A DNA stretch of 64,000 nucleotides from Drechslerella dactyloides. Lineage: Eukaryota; Ascomycota; Orbiliomycetes; Orbiliales; Orbiliaceae. Both the position numbers and the translations under genes were made by a program. The notes beneath the pieces are model-generated. The model searched no databases, had not been told where the DNA came from, and was given only the letters and a program-made list of their open reading frames with translations. This document shows positions 44,892 to 55,871 of this stretch, piece by piece. The stretch spans positions 930,001 through 994,000 of the forward strand of contig JAGTWJ010000008.1 in assembly GCA_020064725.1 (NCBI GenBank), given 5' to 3'. Within the stretch, counting starts at the first letter, position 1. Every line of letters begins with the position of its first letter.

Positions 44892-46883
44892 ATGGACCCT
44901 CTATCGGTTGCCGGCTTGGCTCTCGGCGCCGTCGGCCTTACCTTTCAGATATTCTCCGGCTGCGTGACCGGTACGTCCTGCATGTCGAGATACTTGCTTG
45001 AATAAATGTCAAACACTGACAGGCTTTTTGAGATGTAACCAGCATACCAACTTCTGCTTGATGCAAATGGCATGCCCGAGAAATACCACTTTCTATGGGT
45101 CCGGCTACAGATGGAGCAGCACAAGCTGCTCGACTGGGGCAAGATCTCCAACCTGTCCGAGGACGACGCCACTATCAGTCCCAGCCTTCATCGTAGCCGG
45201 CACTTGATCAATGACGTCCTGCACCAGATCGAGGCCCTGCTTCTCAATATTGACGGCCTCAGCAACCGCTACAAGCTCAAGCTCGTCGTAGACGACCCTC
45301 CTCCTTACTCGGAGACCGAACGGCAGACCAGTCTGGACAATGCTGCTCAGAGAGCGAGTTCAGGCCAGGCGATCAAGGCGAAGGCGCTGGACCTCATCGC
45401 CAGGTCACGACGGTATCCTGCGCGTCTCCGCTGGGCTGCTTTCGACCGAGACAAGTTTGAGACGCTGCTCGCAGACCTGACGGTGCTCAACGACAGCATG
45501 ATGTACTTCCTGGAGACAGACCAGAAGGCCGCTGCGTACGAGCTGCAGCGGACCTCGTTCATGCAAATCTTACAGGTCAGCAATAAGGTAGATGAGCTCA
45601 TCGGTCTGGTATCCTCGCTCGAGGTGTCCGGCAAGATGGGCAAAAGGGGCAGCTCAGATGCTAGCATCGGCCTGGATGCTGTTCCAGGCGAGACGCTGAC
45701 GGACTCAAATTCAACCTCGTCGACGAGAATAACCCATGAGCAGCGTCTACTGCAGCTCGCGCGGTTCAAGGCCCTCTCTATCGCTGTCGAACAGAGCCCA
45801 GACGACCCGCTAGCTGTGGGCCTCCGAAAGTCGATAACGGACAATCTGGAGCTTGATGCCGACGAATTGGTCTCCACGACGCCAGGCGAGTCCGCTGCAG
45901 GAGGCAGGACGCTGTACTCCTATCGTGGCGCCAGCGTCTGGGTCGAGTGGAAGACCTACATGGCGCAAGGGCTCGACTCGCTACCACCGTCATATGTCGA
46001 GGACCGCGTCCGCAAGCTGGCAGCGCTCCTTCGTAACGAACAGAAGCCCCGCGAGTTTCGCGTGCCAGACTGCCTGGGCTACGTGCATCAACCGGAGCTC
46101 GAGCGTTTCGGATACGTGTTCTGCTGGCCGAAAGAAGCGGCAGCGGCGAATGCCAGTGCAATCGCCAGTCCGCCGGTCTCCCTCCACGCTCTGCTGAGAA
46201 GTCTCGACTACCCTCCACCGCTCGGCTCGCGAATCGCCATCATGCGCGCCGTGGCGACATCCATCTGGTACCTTCACGCGACCAACTGGCTGCACAAGGG
46301 CCTGCAAAGCGAGAACATTATCTTCCGGTCCGCGCCAGAAGCCAATCCTCACGGTGTTCTGCTGAGTGATCCCTTCGTTGAGGGTTTCGAGTACTCTCGC
46401 CCTGCTGAGGCCGGCGAGCGCACGGAGCGGCCCGCTGCCAATTCGCTCTATCGCGAACTATACCGACACCCGCATGCGCAGTTCGATCTGCCCCGCGAAG
46501 CCACCGGCATGGGACTCGAGATGAGCGGCAACAGCAAGAGGAGGGGCTTCCGCAAGATCTATGATGTGTATGCGCTCGGCGTAGTGCTGCTCGAAGTCGC
46601 CCTGTGGGAGCCGGTGCACGCACTCGTAGGCGTGAGGGACGAAAACGCTGTCACGGCGCGGGAGGCTCGAGGCGCGTGGGCTGCGCTGGCGGAGAAGCGA
46701 GCGTACGAGGGACGGCTGAGGGCGATGGTGGGGGACATGGTAGCGGAGATTGTCGTCGCGTGTATCACGGGGAATCTGGTGGACAGCCGGGAGAAAGACG
46801 CCGTCGGAGTGGATGGCGATGTACTGCTGCAAACGGCGCTGGGGGACAAGGTGGTGAAGAGGCTGGACGATGTCGTGGTGTAG
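44892..46883 (+). CDS. HeLo-domain protein with C-terminal pseudokinase (MLKL-like layout)
   Basis: Two exons: 44892..44970 and 45043..46883, giving 639 residues. The N-terminus MDPLSVAGLALGAVGLTFQI followed by FSGCVTAYQLLLDANG and RLQMEQHKLLDWGKI is a textbook HeLo domain (about 1-230), the helical membrane-damaging domain of HET-S and related fungal cell-death effectors. A Ser/Thr-rich linker precedes a kinase-like domain (about 315-600). It keeps a candidate beta-3 lysine (VWVEWK, K330), the Asn of the catalytic loop (N451) and a helix-F segment (IYDVYALGVVLLEVALWEPV). The HRD triad, however, reads HKG (444-446), so the catalytic Asp is replaced by Gly, and the DFG triad reads DPF (469-471). 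I therefore call it a pseudokinase. No C-terminal amyloid motif is evident. MLKL likewise joins a killer helical bundle to a pseudokinase switch. Execution of cell death is inferred, not shown. Confidence 0.88.
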
Positions 46884-47292
46884 CAGTTGTAGGACTATGT
46901 TTTCAATCATCCCAAACGTGGATGGCGTAATCGCGAGAGTTCACGGCTGCGTTCGGATATCGTGTCGGAGCCAGATTAGCGAGCCTGCGTCCAGCCCGAG
47001 GCCTGTCGTCTCGTGGCCCGGATATGCAAGTCTGCTCCAGAAGTAGCGCGTCCATGCTGAAGCCGCCAGCTTTCGACTTTGTAATCTGAAATGCCCTCCG
47101 AGTCTCCGCTCTCGTCCCCGCCAGCGTAACATACATAAGACACAGCCCTCCCCTCATCCTTCCCCCGCCTCAAACCCGCCAGTCCCCCAGCTTCGTTTCC
47201 CCTTGCCAGACCACCATCTCGAACCGCGAGCAGGACAGACCGACAGACCAGCAGACCAGCATCTAGACAGGCAGACGGACAGACGAACCACC
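46884..47292. other. intergenic, HeLo gene 3' region and AMMECR1 promoter
   Basis: No gene is seen. A CAGA/GACA-rich tract occupies 47232-47287, directly before the AMMECR1 ATG, so it would be transcribed in its 5' UTR. Confidence 0.6.
47232..47287. repeat. imperfect (GACA)n tract in the AMMECR1 5' UTR
   Basis: Repeated gacagac/cagacca units run up to six bases before the start codon. Confidence 0.75.
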
Positions 47293-48174
47293 ATGGCGGA
47301 AGTCGCGCACTGCCTCTACTGCTTCGACATGCTCGCCTCGTCGTACTCCAAGAAAACCCCGCTCTCGCTCTCCGAGATCGAAACGGCGTACCAGAGCCTC
47401 CAGCTCCGCAAAGCCTCGGCGGATTCAAATAGTAACGGTGAAAGCAACGGCGTCACGACAAACGGCGCCTCCACGAATGGACACTCGATGTCGAACGGGA
47501 CCGTACGGCCCGAGCGGCCGCTGTTCGTAACCTGGAACCTACTGAAAGGCAAAGGGAAGCAGCTGCGGGGCTGCATCGGCACGTTTGAGCCGCAGAAGCT
47601 GGAGGAGGGACTGGCGTCTTATGCTCTTACATCGTAGGTTTTTCCGGTGGGTCGACGAGCTTATAGTCAACGGTGGTTCTGACTATAGCGTAACTCTGCC
47701 GCAGGGCGTTCGACGACACCCGGTTTAACCCTATCGATAAGAAGGAGGTCATGCATCTAGAGTGCGGGTAATACCGCCTTCCCCTCTTCCCATCTTCCCC
47801 TCCCCATACAACGTTGTCTGATTCTTTTTAAATGCAGAGTCTCGATCTTGACCGACTTCGAACCGGCCGCATACCCCTTCGACTGGACGCTGGGAACCCA
47901 CGGCCTACGGATATCGTTCACTTACCACGGCCGCCGCCTCGGTGCCACATACCTCCCCGACGTCCCCGTCGAGCAAGGGTGGACACAGGAGGAAACGCTA
48001 CTGTCCTTAATGCGAAAGGCAGGCTTTGGCGGGAAATCCGTGGACTTCCAGAAGATGAACCTGCAGGTCACCCGCTACAAGGGCACGAAGGCGAGCGCTA
48101 CATACGCGGAGTACAAAGAGTTGATGGAATACGTTGAGGAGACGGGGAACGCAAAGGTAGACGTATACATCTGA
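47293..48174 (+). CDS. AMMECR1-family protein
   Basis: Three exons: 47293..47633, 47705..47767 and 47838..48174, giving 246 residues. The invariant family motif LRGCIGTF is at residues 91-98. Downstream segments also match: AFDDTRFNPIDKKEVMHLEC (mostly exon 2), LTDFEPAAYPFDWTLGTHGL, GRRLGATYLPDVPVEQGWTQ and TLLSLMRKAGFGG. An Asn/Ser/Gly-rich insertion (about 45-75) is fungal-specific padding. AMMECR1 is conserved from archaea to humans; its biochemical role is unclear, and a role as a ubiquitin-ligase adaptor has been proposed in animals. The ATG at 47293 is used because the longer frame upstream has no earlier ATG and runs through the GACA repeat. Confidence 0.92.
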
Positions 48175-49591
48175 GGATGCTCGTCAGTCGAGACGGACCG
48201 GTGGAACGGCGTTTTATTATGCAATGGGATATTCATCTTTGTAAGCTGCGAGAGGGCAACGACTGGAAGTTAGTTCACGGAGGCGTTTTTTGTCCTTGAA
48301 TTTATTCATATGGGGGTTTATGGGTCGCATGGTGGGCTGCCGGATGGATAGGTTAATCGGATGGGAGCTATTGGAAGGAAACCGGTGGTGTCAAGGATAT
48401 CGATATTCACTGCTCCGGTCCGGCTCCGTGTTCTCGGATTATAGAAGCGGTATACAATACATAGCAAGCAAGTCCATCGATGTGGGAGCCGGCGTCCGTC
48501 TAGGAAGGATCGGTCTTCGATGATATAATGCGGTACCTGTGGAAGGTAGGTTCTTGTGGTGAATACTCTATATCATAACAAGCATAGAAGCTGGGGTATC
48601 TCTCCACTTTTTGTTGAATTCAGTTGGGAGCGTTTTCTTCGGTCATTTCACTCGTTGTAGACACTAGGCCATGTTGTAAGAATATTTGGCTCTATTGATC
48701 GGGCTGCAGGACGGCTTGATAGATAATTTTCATGCTTAGCGCTGTCGAACACGAAAACTTAACTCTACGGCTTTCTTCCATATGTGGAGGCCAGGAGTGG
48801 GAATGCTCTATATCGGCTTGATCGATTTATATTTATAAATTTAGACAATTTGCTCGTTTTCCAGTTACTCGGACTCAAGTATTCCTAATCATGCATCATA
48901 CCCAGTAATGCAGTATCTCAATTTCTGATATTTTATCCAAAACAAGTACCGTATACCGCAATATACCTCCCCCATTGCAAACAAATAATATAAGAAGAAT
49001 AGAAGAATCTCAATTGAGATGGAAGCAGGACAAGGAAAGAAAAGAAACATGTACACAGAATCCTCTACTCCTTTAAACATAGTGGTATCAGAATATAAAG
49101 AATAAAGAAAAAAAAGGGGGGTAGATAGAAATGAATAGACCGAAGCAAACCAAATCAGAGGCAGGTTATTGACACAAGGAAATGAGCTGGCAAGACAAGG
49201 GTGGGAAATATACAGAACGACAGCGACGATAACGGCGGTATCGAAAATGAAACAGGCTGATATATACGATCGTAGTTCGATGTGATCTCAAGAAGGACGG
49301 GCGACGAAGGGGGAGCAAGTGGACTTTGACTTTGGCTGGCTAACGCAGAACTGCGAAAGTGACTCAAATCGTAAGAGAGCAAGGCAACATAAGGAAAACA
49401 GTCGACGGGCTAGTGTAGTATATATGGTGCGTGTACGGTCTTCGTGCGGACTGAAACATAGTAAGATGGTAGGTGAGTCCTGGATCCATGGTCGCAAGTG
49501 CAATATCGGTCGCAGCAGGGACGATGCCAGTCGGACTGAGCTCGAGATGATAAGAGGAGGTTCTCATTCGCAGCTCATGTGCATTGGCGTC
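48175..49591. other. intergenic, convergent 3' regions
   Basis: This 1.4 kb of AT-rich sequence lies between AMMECR1 (plus) and the Ras gene (minus). No supportable gene is seen. Confidence 0.55.
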
Positions 49592-50787
49592 CTACATGAT
49601 CGAGCAACAAGGGAGTCTCTTCCAGAAGGGCTTCTTCTTGCCGTCTTGACCGCCAGCGTGTCCACCTTTCTCATTGTCGATGGCGGAGGCGGGGTAGTTT
49701 TGTAGGCCGCTATTCGGGGCATTCGCGTGTCGAGTTGGCGGCGATTGCTGGCCTTTCCTTGCCGCGACCACCCTTCGCACGATGACTAAGATTATGTTAG
49801 CGTTCATGAAACTAACGGGTAGCACGTTACATAAACGTCAGTTCGGGACAATCGTATGAGAATAGCGCTTACGGGCAAAAGTCTCCTCAATGTTGACCAT
49901 GTTCCTCGCTGACGTTTCCATGAAACTAAACTCGAGTTAGCAATTCGGTATTGCGATGTGGCGAAGGCGCGAGTGCATGCACACGTATACGTACCCGCAA
50001 CCGTGCTCTCTCGCCCAATTCAGCCCTTCTGCGCTAGGCACTTGTCTGTCGTGCGCTAGATCGACCTTGTTACCGGCTACGAATTTGATCTGCGGCGGCA
50101 GGTTGGTGGGTCGTTCTTCAGACTCCATGTCTATCAGGTCGTTGAAGTAGTCGAGCGCCATGAGGGAATCATGGCTGGTGATATCGTAAACGAGGAGGAA
50201 TGCATCTGCATCCCTGGTGTTTGCTGTTGACCATAGCCCGCGATACCTGTATCATTGGTTCGTATATCAGTGTTTAGTCGCTACTAGAGAGTTCAGTTGA
50301 AAGTGACGCACTCTTCCTGGCCAGCGGTGTCGGTGAGGTGGAGGTGGTATGTCATGCCATCGATAATTCTGGTAACGGAATAACTGTCCTCTGCGCGACG
50401 GCGATATAAAACGTAAGTATCCATACATCCAGAGATCGAGCGGGAAGGGTTGTCGCAATTGAGTCGCCAGCGTACCTATCGTCGGATCATAACTGTATAT
50501 TTCCAGGAAACGTTAGCGAATATCCCTGATGTAGAGGGAGGCCAAAAACACAAAGCAGGGCAATTCATACTCATGTGTCCATTTGCTTCGCACCAATCGT
50601 AGCGATATCGACGATTTACCTAGCCATGCGGAAACATCGTACCCCGTAAGCAATTGATCACAACCCACCCATGAAGCCACGAAGCAATTAATTGGGGTTG
50701 ACGCAAGACATTCGCGCAGGTGCGGCACATACCCGTTCCACCGTCTCCACACACCGTGATCGCTATTCTATTGTTGTCGTCCTCCAT
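49592..50787 (-). CDS. Ras-family small GTPase with CaaX end and a 17-nt micro-exon
   Basis: Seven exons: 50787..50733, 50619..50571, 50492..50476 (17 nt), 50390..50312, 50246..49995, 49925..49873 and 49785..49592, giving 232 residues. All G boxes are present: the P-loop GDGGTGKS, effector loop DYDPTIEDSY, switch II DTAGQEEYRG with the catalytic Gln, the guanine-specificity NKVD, and ETSAR. The C-terminus is a long basic hypervariable tail ending in KKPFWKRLPCCSIM: a CaaX box (CSIM) for prenylation, with a neighbouring Cys that may be palmitoylated. The P-loop start (ITVCGDGG) and effector region are closer to a filamentous-fungal Ras paralogue than to the canonical Ras1/RasA; I cannot fix the subfamily. 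It probably switches a membrane signalling pathway. The RasGAP at 20326-23048 is a candidate regulator. Confidence 0.92.
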
Positions 50788-51835
50788 GTGCGGCCTTAGA
50801 TTCAGCCTACAGCGGTATAGAAACGTCTAGGGTGATAGATAGACAGCACGCGCGGGGAAGTTTTGTCGACCCCGATCCTGCACTCGTATTCCTGGCGGTC
50901 GTTTCGGGGTAACTTTTCGCCTACTCCGGGTGAATTCGCGAGCGGCTGGGCGGAGAACGGGGTTGAGGTTGGGTTGGATGTATGTACGTATGACCAAGGT
51001 CGACTTGCTGAGCACGACAGGATTCAACCGTTGGCAAAGGTAGGATGGTGTATTGGAACCGGCGCGTGGAGAGGAGGGGGAGGAGGAAGAGGAGGAGGCC
51101 TTCATGCATGCATCTACGAAAGGGAAGGATTTAGAGCAGGCTAGTTACGAGTCCCTGAAAAGGGAAGGAATAGATCATGCGATGAAAAATGTTGGTCCTC
51201 GCTGATTCGCTACAGAAACGGTGTGCTATGCCTTGGTTCGTTTCGCAGCAAATCAAAGATAAGATTTTCTCGGACGTCAGTGTCTGTTCTTGGTGGCGGC
51301 GTGTGCGCTCGACAGAAGAGAAAGGAATTTCAATGGTCAATTTCGTTCGGGTGGGCTTTTGGTGGTGGGAGGGATGAAACCCAGAATGAAGGCCCTTCCC
51401 TGCAAGGCCAGCCCAAGGGAGCCGATAAGGGGCTCCATCGAAAAATACCATCGACTGCACGATAATCCGTCTGCATCGACAGGGCCCGAGAATGATCTTT
51501 GGGATGACGGGAACTCCAGCGGGCGCTGCAGGAGACGAAGCCACCTACCGGGTGACAGGAATCCGGCCCTTCGAGACATGCGCCTGCATGCATGCCCCGT
51601 ACCGACATTCTGGTGGGCGTGTCTCCGTAAGCGACCGCTGGATAGCCCACGTTATACCCAACGCAGCGATTTTGCTAATTTGACCATGTCAATAGACAGA
51701 CTGAATATCCCGCAGGCTGCCCGTTTGCCCCGAAACGGAGCTGATGGTCAGGAACTTGGGATGAAGAATCGCAATGTCGACGGTAATTCACCTGACGATG
51801 GATGAGGGATGACGTTGTTTCTGGCTAGCTAGCAT
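50788..51835. other. intergenic, Ras promoter and HAUS1 3' region
   Basis: Open frames of 137-171 residues exist on both strands over 51131-51805 but overlap each other antiparallel and show no domain. I see no gene. Confidence 0.5.
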
Positions 51836-53043
51836 TTAGGCACGTGCTAGGCTTTGGTAGAGCCCCTCTCTCTCGTCTCTCAACTTTTCCAGCTGCTGCC
51901 TGGTTTCCTCGATCTTCCGCTGTGCTGCCTTAGAGTCCGGCGGGAGGAGTGTATACGCCTTCGCTTGGCTGTTTAGTCTCTTTACGTGCTCTTGGAGAGC
52001 CAAAACCTCATTTTCCATTTCCACCAGCGACTCGATAGTGTTCTTCGGCTGGTTCCTCCTGTACGCGTTCTACGAGCAGATATTTTAGCTCATCTCGACT
52101 CCAGAGAAACGATGCGGGCACCGATGCTTTTACCTGCAGAGAGGCGGCTCTATCTTTGTATTCGGCGGACTTTTGCTGCAATATCTTGATCGTCCTTGTC
52201 CATTCTGCCAGCTTTGCGGGGAGATCCTTCGGTATCTCATATTCTTCACTAAATCGGGACCGGATGAGCGATCAGTGCAGCCTTAGAGATCATACCATAC
52301 GCCCGGAGTTACCTTTGGTATCTGGAGAGGGCGGCTTGCGCTTCCTCGATATCTGCGATGAGGGTCTTCAGGATCTGTTCTTCCGGCAGAATCGACTGTT
52401 CGACCTCGCATTCCTCCTTCGTCAGATACAGGAGGGCTTCCCGAACTCTATATCAAAACCGAAAGGTTAGCCCTTGGGTCTACGATAGAAACTGCAGGTG
52501 ACACCGTATCGAAGTCGAAGGAAGACGAGGAGCTCACTGCGGTATGCTCCCTGTATCAACCCCTAGTTTGACACCGGCACCGGCTATGGAGTCCAGCGCC
52601 CTGCTAGCATCCCGGTTCAGGCCTTCTCTGATGCGGGCGATTTTGTCGTCGTGACGCTTCGGTTTATAGCTGCTGAGGATGTTCTGCTTGAACTCCAGAT
52701 GCAGGGCCCGTTCCTCATCAACAGCTTCGTTCGCTGAAGCGAGCGCTGTGAGCACTCTGAGAGTGTCCGCATTTCTCTCGAACGGGGGGATCGGCCGCGG
52801 ATGGTACTTCTGAAGCAGCCATTGGTCGACGAAGCTCCATTCCTTAGCTGCGGATTCAAAGATAGCACGATATTATTCGGCTTAGCATCTTTATCCCATT
52901 CCAATCCGCGACAACAGGGTCTGTATACGAGAGGTCGTCTCACCTTGGTGCTGCTGTTGGCGAGCAAGAGACGGCGAGAAAACGGCAGAGCCAGCCCAGT
53001 CGTCGTCCACCATATGTAGACCGGCCTTCGGTTTCGGATCCAT
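51836..53043 (-). CDS. haus1: HAUS augmin-like complex subunit 1
   Basis: Five exons: 53043..52944, 52847..52538, 52447..52313, 52248..52134 and 52069..51836, giving 297 residues (human HAUS1 is 278). The N-terminus has DWAGSAVFSPSLARQQ, then AKEWSFVDQWLLQKYHPRPI with PPFERNADTLRVLTALASAN, the conserved head of fungal HAUS1. The rest is coiled coil (ALHLEFKQNILSSY; TKEECEVEQSILPEEQIL; AEWTRTIKILQQKSAEYKDR; ENEVLALQEHVKRLNSQA). Augmin recruits gamma-tubulin to existing microtubules to branch new ones in the spindle. It is retained in many filamentous fungi but lost in budding yeast (family knowledge). It is divergent from the P58IPK gene. The call rests mainly on the head motif and length, since coiled coils alone are not diagnostic. 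Confidence 0.78.
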
Positions 53044-53424
53044 GGTGAAGTCTCGTGAGACGCGTGGGAGGAGGTTGAGAGAGTTAACACGCGGATAGTC
53101 GCCGCAAACCAGCGCGCGGCCGCCTTATGCTGCTGCTATTTCCAGAATCCGCGCACGATTAATCGCTCCAGAGTCGACTGCAGGACCTCCCGCCTGCATG
53201 TGAGTAATCGACTTAATCTTAATTCAGCTAGCCAGGTACTGCGGACTTATGACTTCAGCCGCCTTTCTGGAAGGCTGCTGGTTTGGGGCGTCGCTAACTG
53301 CAACTTGGCCACAACCCGAGTCGGCGGCGGTATAAACTGGCCTGTTCGTCGCCGTCCGGACACCGACCCTCACGTTAATCAACCTCCATCACTCCACATT
53401 CCTCCCATTCGGACTCTGGCAACC
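53044..53424. promoter_or_regulatory. 381-bp divergent promoter, haus1 / P58IPK
   Basis: The two start codons face away from each other across 381 bp. A TATA-like tataaac lies near 53332-53338, about 90 bp before the DnaJ gene start. Confidence 0.65.
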
Positions 53425-55141
53425 ATGCGACTGACACCTTCGAGACGTACCTACCTGGCGACGGCCTTCGTCTGCGTGCTATCGCTGTCCCTGCCAGCTG
53501 CCGCATCCGATGTGCCCAAGGATGTCCCCGTGAAGACGCTGGTTGATTCCGCTAACGCCCTTCTCGCAAAGGGCCAGTCCAACGATGCTTTGCAGTTCTT
53601 CGACGCCGCGATCGAAAGAGAGCCGTCCAACTACCTTACCATCTTCAAGCGAGGCACGGCGTACCTATCGCTTGGCCGGACCTCCAAAGCTACCGATGAC
53701 TTCAACCGGGTCTTAGAGATGAAGCCGGACTTCGAGGCTGCTTTGCTGCAGCGTGCGAGAATAAAGCTTCGGGCTGGCGATTGGACCGGGGCGCGAAAGG
53801 ACTTCAAGTCCTGCGACAGCGACAGAAAGAACGAGCTGGCGGAAATCGACAAGGCCGAGTCTCTGGTCAAATCCGCCCATGCGGCGCACGATAAGCAGGA
53901 CTGGCAGGGATGCACTGATACAGCTACTGAGGCGATCTTCATTGCGCCAGGTATTCTGTCTCTCAGAGAAACCAGGTACAAGTGCAGGATCGCGAAAGGC
54001 GAGGTTCTGGAAGGTAAGAACACACCCTTGAAGCCTCGATCGCCTCAACAATAACATTCTAACCTCTATCTTTTAGCCATCGGCGACCTGAACCACATTT
54101 CGATGCTGTCCACCGCCCTCACCGAACCCCATATTCAAATCGCCAACCTTCACTACTACTCCCTGAACGACTTCGACCGAGCTATGGCCCAAATCCGCAA
54201 GTGCCTTCACTACGACCCTGACTCCAAGCCCTGCAAGAAGCCGTTCCGCCGCCTAAAATCCTACAACAAGTCAATCAACCAGGCTCAAGAGATGAAAGCC
54301 AATCGCAAGTTCCTCGGCGCGGCCAGGGCTATCATAGGAACCAAAGACGAGCCAGGCGTCCTCTCCGATGTCCGCGACGACCTCAAGGCCCTGCAAGAGG
54401 AAGGCCTATTGAACGAGAACACACCAAGCCAGCTCCTTTCCTCTCTCCTCGAATTTGTCTGCGAAGCCTACACTGAAGGCAACAATGAAAAGAGAGCCCG
54501 TCCGTTCTGCGAGGAGGCCCTCCAGCTCAACCCGGATTGTATTCCCGCGATAATCGCCAAGGCTAAGCAGCTTCTGGACGAAGAACTCTTCGAGGAAGCC
54601 ATCCAGGAACTCAACCATGCCAAGGAACTCAGCGGGGGCACCGACGTCATCAACGAGCTCCTTCAGAAAGCTCACGTACTGCTCAAGCGGTCCAAGTCCA
54701 AAGACTACTACAAGATCCTCGGTGTCGAGCGTGATGCATCCCCCCGGCAGATCAAGTCGCAGTACAATAAGATGGTCAGACAGTTCCATCCGGACAAGAT
54801 TCAGCTGAACGGATTGACCAGGGAACAGGCCGAGAGGAAGATGGAATCGATCAACGAAGCTTACGAGGTGCTGAGAGACGAAGAGCTGCGGGAGAGATTT
54901 GACAAGTATGTGGAAACCAGACCGCCCTATCCCGATATACCATTTCTTGTGAAGTTTGGTACTAATTCTTTTTGGTAACTACAGCGGCGACGACCCGAAC
55001 GATCAGACCCAGAGGCCATTCCAGCAAGGTGGACCCTTCGGTGGATTCCCCGGCGGTGGTCAGCCGTTCTTCTTCAATCCCGGTCAGGGAGGATTCCCCG
55101 GTGGTGGTGGCGGATTCAAGTTCCAGTTCCACCATGGTTGA
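53425..55141 (+). CDS. ER-lumenal TPR-DnaJ co-chaperone, P58IPK/DNAJC3 type
   Basis: Three exons: 53425..54013, 54077..54905 and 54985..55141, giving 524 residues. An N-terminal signal peptide (TYLATAFVCVLSLSLPAAAS) targets the ER. Tandem TPR repeats follow (ANALLAKGQSNDALQFFDAA; FKRGTAYLSLGRTSKATDDF; AKQLLDEELFEEAIQELNHA). A J domain sits at about 406-472 (DYYKILGVERDASPRQIK) with the HPD motif at 434-436. The C-terminal tail is Gly/Phe/Pro-rich. Mammalian P58IPK binds unfolded clients with its TPRs and passes them to BiP through the J domain; it is induced by ER stress (family knowledge). No HDEL-type signal is visible at the C-terminus. A strong RNA hairpin lies in the 3' region, 52 bp after the stop. 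Confidence 0.93.
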
Positions 55142-55871
55142 TCTTCTTGACCTTGCTCGGTCAATCATCCTTCGTTTCCATATACTCGCTATTAGCCTAG
55201 CATTAGGAAGCTCCGCGTGATGCTTCTTAATGCTAGGCTAGGTCGCTACTGCATCTGCATTGCCTGCGATTTCCTATACTTCTAGACCAACTAGATGTAT
55301 TCACATTGTCGAGCCGGTATGTTTCAAACAGCGTTGTCGAATTTCATGGGGTTATTAGGCGTATAGATGAGGAAAATTTTCCATGCATATCAGTGTCCCT
55401 TCTATCGAATGTACTATCATGTGTGACGCGATCACAGATTTTCGTCTGTCTGTCTGCCCGCACACTTCGTCATGCGATACAGAAAAATTCATGTTTTATC
55501 AATAATGCGTTTCTTGTATATATATATATACGTACTCAGCTTGTTTCCGCCTGCTATATCTGAAATCACAAAGGCGATGTTCCCACCTCTCTTCTGCCTT
55601 CGTTCTAGTACGTTCGTGCAGACACACATATCATGGAGAAGCATCTAGGGGACGAATCATGATCGACTATAAATTAAGCTCTCCTAGAACATGTGGAACG
55701 AAAACGACACAGTGATGTTGCATCTCTAAAGTAAAGCAGCCACCACACGATACCAGTTATATGATGCGCGATCTCTTTCACGGTACAGTGTATATATAAA
55801 GCATCGGTTCACAAATCCATTCCGGCTACACCGTTCGAGTGACGAGACGACATCATAAAACGACTCCGGGC
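55142..55871. other. convergent 3' region of P58IPK and threonyl-tRNA synthetase
   Basis: No gene is seen. It contains the 55193-55240 hairpin and a short TA repeat near 55517-55532. Confidence 0.6.
55193..55240 (+). other. 19-bp stem-loop in the P58IPK 3' region
   Basis: TAGCCTAGCATTAGGAAGC (55193-55211) pairs with GCTTCTTAATGCTAGGCTA (55222-55240) across a 10-nt loop. As RNA all 19 positions pair, one of them a G-U wobble. It starts 52 bp after the stop codon on the coding strand. Confidence 0.85.

Noticed and set aside
49592..50787. Idea that the Ras gene is a pseudogene because its frame is broken into many short ORFs
   Set aside because: All breaks coincide with consensus splice sites and the phases close; the G boxes are intact.
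51131..51805. Overlapping antiparallel ORFs of 137 and 171 residues
   Set aside because: They overlap each other on opposite strands and neither resembles a protein family.
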